This document shows positions 5,521 through 6,110 of a DNA stretch of 6,110 nt, piece after piece. The notes under the pieces were generated by a model, which saw only the letters and a program-made list of their open reading frames with translations, searched no databases and was not told where the DNA came from. The stretch spans positions 1 through 6,110 of the forward strand of contig JACCUV010000057.1 of the NCBI GenBank assembly GCA_013698495.1. Direction: 5' to 3'. Both the position numbers and the translations under genes were made by a program. The number at the start of each line of letters is the position of its first letter. Position 1 is the stretch's first letter. The DNA is from Chloroflexia bacterium (GTDB taxonomy: Bacteria; Chloroflexota; Chloroflexia; Thermomicrobiales; UBA6265).

Positions 5521-6110
5521 ATGAAACAGTCACATCGACCACACCGCGTTCGCAAGTCAATCCTCCTCCTCGCGAAGCCAATCGCGATCGCCACATTGGT
5601 CTTCAGCCTCCTCGTCGCGGGTCCATTGGCCGCCCTAGCCCAGGAAGCCACGCCGCCAGGCGTCGTCCACGAAGAAGGCGATCGCCTCCGCGAGGACCAA
5701 ACCTTGCGGGTCGGCGTCAACCGCAACCTCGTTGGCGGTCCGGAGGACTACTGGTATTCCCATGCCAGTCTCCAGGTCTACGAACCACTGCTCAAGTACG
5801 ACGACAGTTTCAACCTCTTGCCAGCGCTCGCGACTGACTGGACCCTGAGCCCGGACGGCCTCACCTGGGAGTTCCAGTTGCGCGACGATGTCACGTTCTC
5901 GAATGGCGAGCCCTTCAGCTCGGCCACGGTGCTCGCGAATGTCGAACGCTCGCGAGCCAAGAGCGGTCAGCCCTCGCAGTTCCTCGGTGGCATCTTCTTC
6001 GAAGAAATTTACGGTGACCCGACTGTGACCGCCGTCGACGATCACACCGTGACCTTCTCCTACGCGGAGCCGCGCCCATTGCTGCCCTATGCAATCGCGA
6101 ACCACTACAG
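5521..6110 (+). CDS. Extracellular solute-binding protein family 5 (DppA/NikA/OppA type), N-terminal part, 3' end cut by window
   Basis: The frame is open from ATG 5521 to the window edge: 196 full codons of a protein that usually has 500-600 residues. GGGAG at 5509-5513 gives a ribosome binding site with 7-nt spacing. Residues 1-40 form a Sec signal peptide: a basic start (HRPHRVRK), a long hydrophobic core and ALA before QEATPP, so cleavage after residue 40 is likely. There is no lipobox cysteine, so it is not an evident lipoprotein. The mature part shows the family 5 pattern: LRVGVN, then YEPLLKYDDSFNLLPALATDW, SPDGLTWEFQLRDDVTFSNG with EPF, and TVTAVDDHTVTF. The YEPL-KY and LRDDV-FSNGEPF wording looks close to NikA-type proteins as I remember them. 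The protein would capture the substrate and hand it to the two upstream permeases. Gene order (permeases first, binding protein third) is less common than binding protein first. The substrate is unknown. Confidence 0.92.
   Translation, partial: MKQSHRPHRVRKSILLLAKPIAIATLVFSLLVAGPLAALAQEATPPGVVHEEGDRLREDQTLRVGVNRNLVGGPEDYWYSHASLQVYEPLLKYDDSFNLLPALATDWTLSPDGLTWEFQLRDDVTFSNGEPFSSATVLANVERSRAKSGQPSQFLGGIFFEEIYGDPTVTAVDDHTVTFSYAEPRPLLPYAIANHY

Overview
The window is bacterial chromosomal DNA with high GC and strong GC bias at third codon positions. A Chloroflexota (Thermomicrobia-like) source is my best guess. It rests on the style of the DnaE2-type polymerase tail, the AQEATP-like sequence after the signal peptide of the binding protein, and the high GC. 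This is inference: no marker gene in the window fixes the taxon.

Layout, left to right. Positions 1-1203 (+) hold the C-terminal 400 residues of an error-prone DNA polymerase III alpha subunit of the DnaE2 type. A 157-nt convergent spacer follows, carrying a fragment that looks like a dispersed repeat. tilS (1361-2458, -) encodes tRNA(Ile)-lysidine synthetase. Next is a 12-bp perfect hairpin terminator (2536-2562), then a tRNA with a CAU anticodon (2574-2645, -), most likely elongator Met, with a near-consensus promoter. About 270 nt without a gene contain an imperfect inverted repeat built around GATTCCGA/TCGGAATG.

The right half is one transcription unit on the + strand. A promoter (TTGACA-17-TACAGT) leads into a clear SAM-I (S-box) riboswitch (3019-3124) with an intrinsic terminator (3160-3193) and a mutually exclusive antiterminator. 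About 360 nt of apparently untranslated leader follow. Then come two permeases of a DppB/NikB and DppC/NikC type peptide/nickel ABC transporter, overlapping by ATGA, and the start of a family 5 solute-binding protein that runs off the right edge.

How it fits together: high SAM should fold the aptamer, release the terminator and shut off the transporter. The importer is therefore predicted to bring in something linked to methionine/SAM supply, such as methionine, methionine peptides or a related compound, although family resemblance alone would give 'dipeptide/nickel'. That mismatch between family annotation and regulatory logic is the most interesting point in the window. The left half is housekeeping: DNA damage tolerance, and decoding of AUG/AUA codons.
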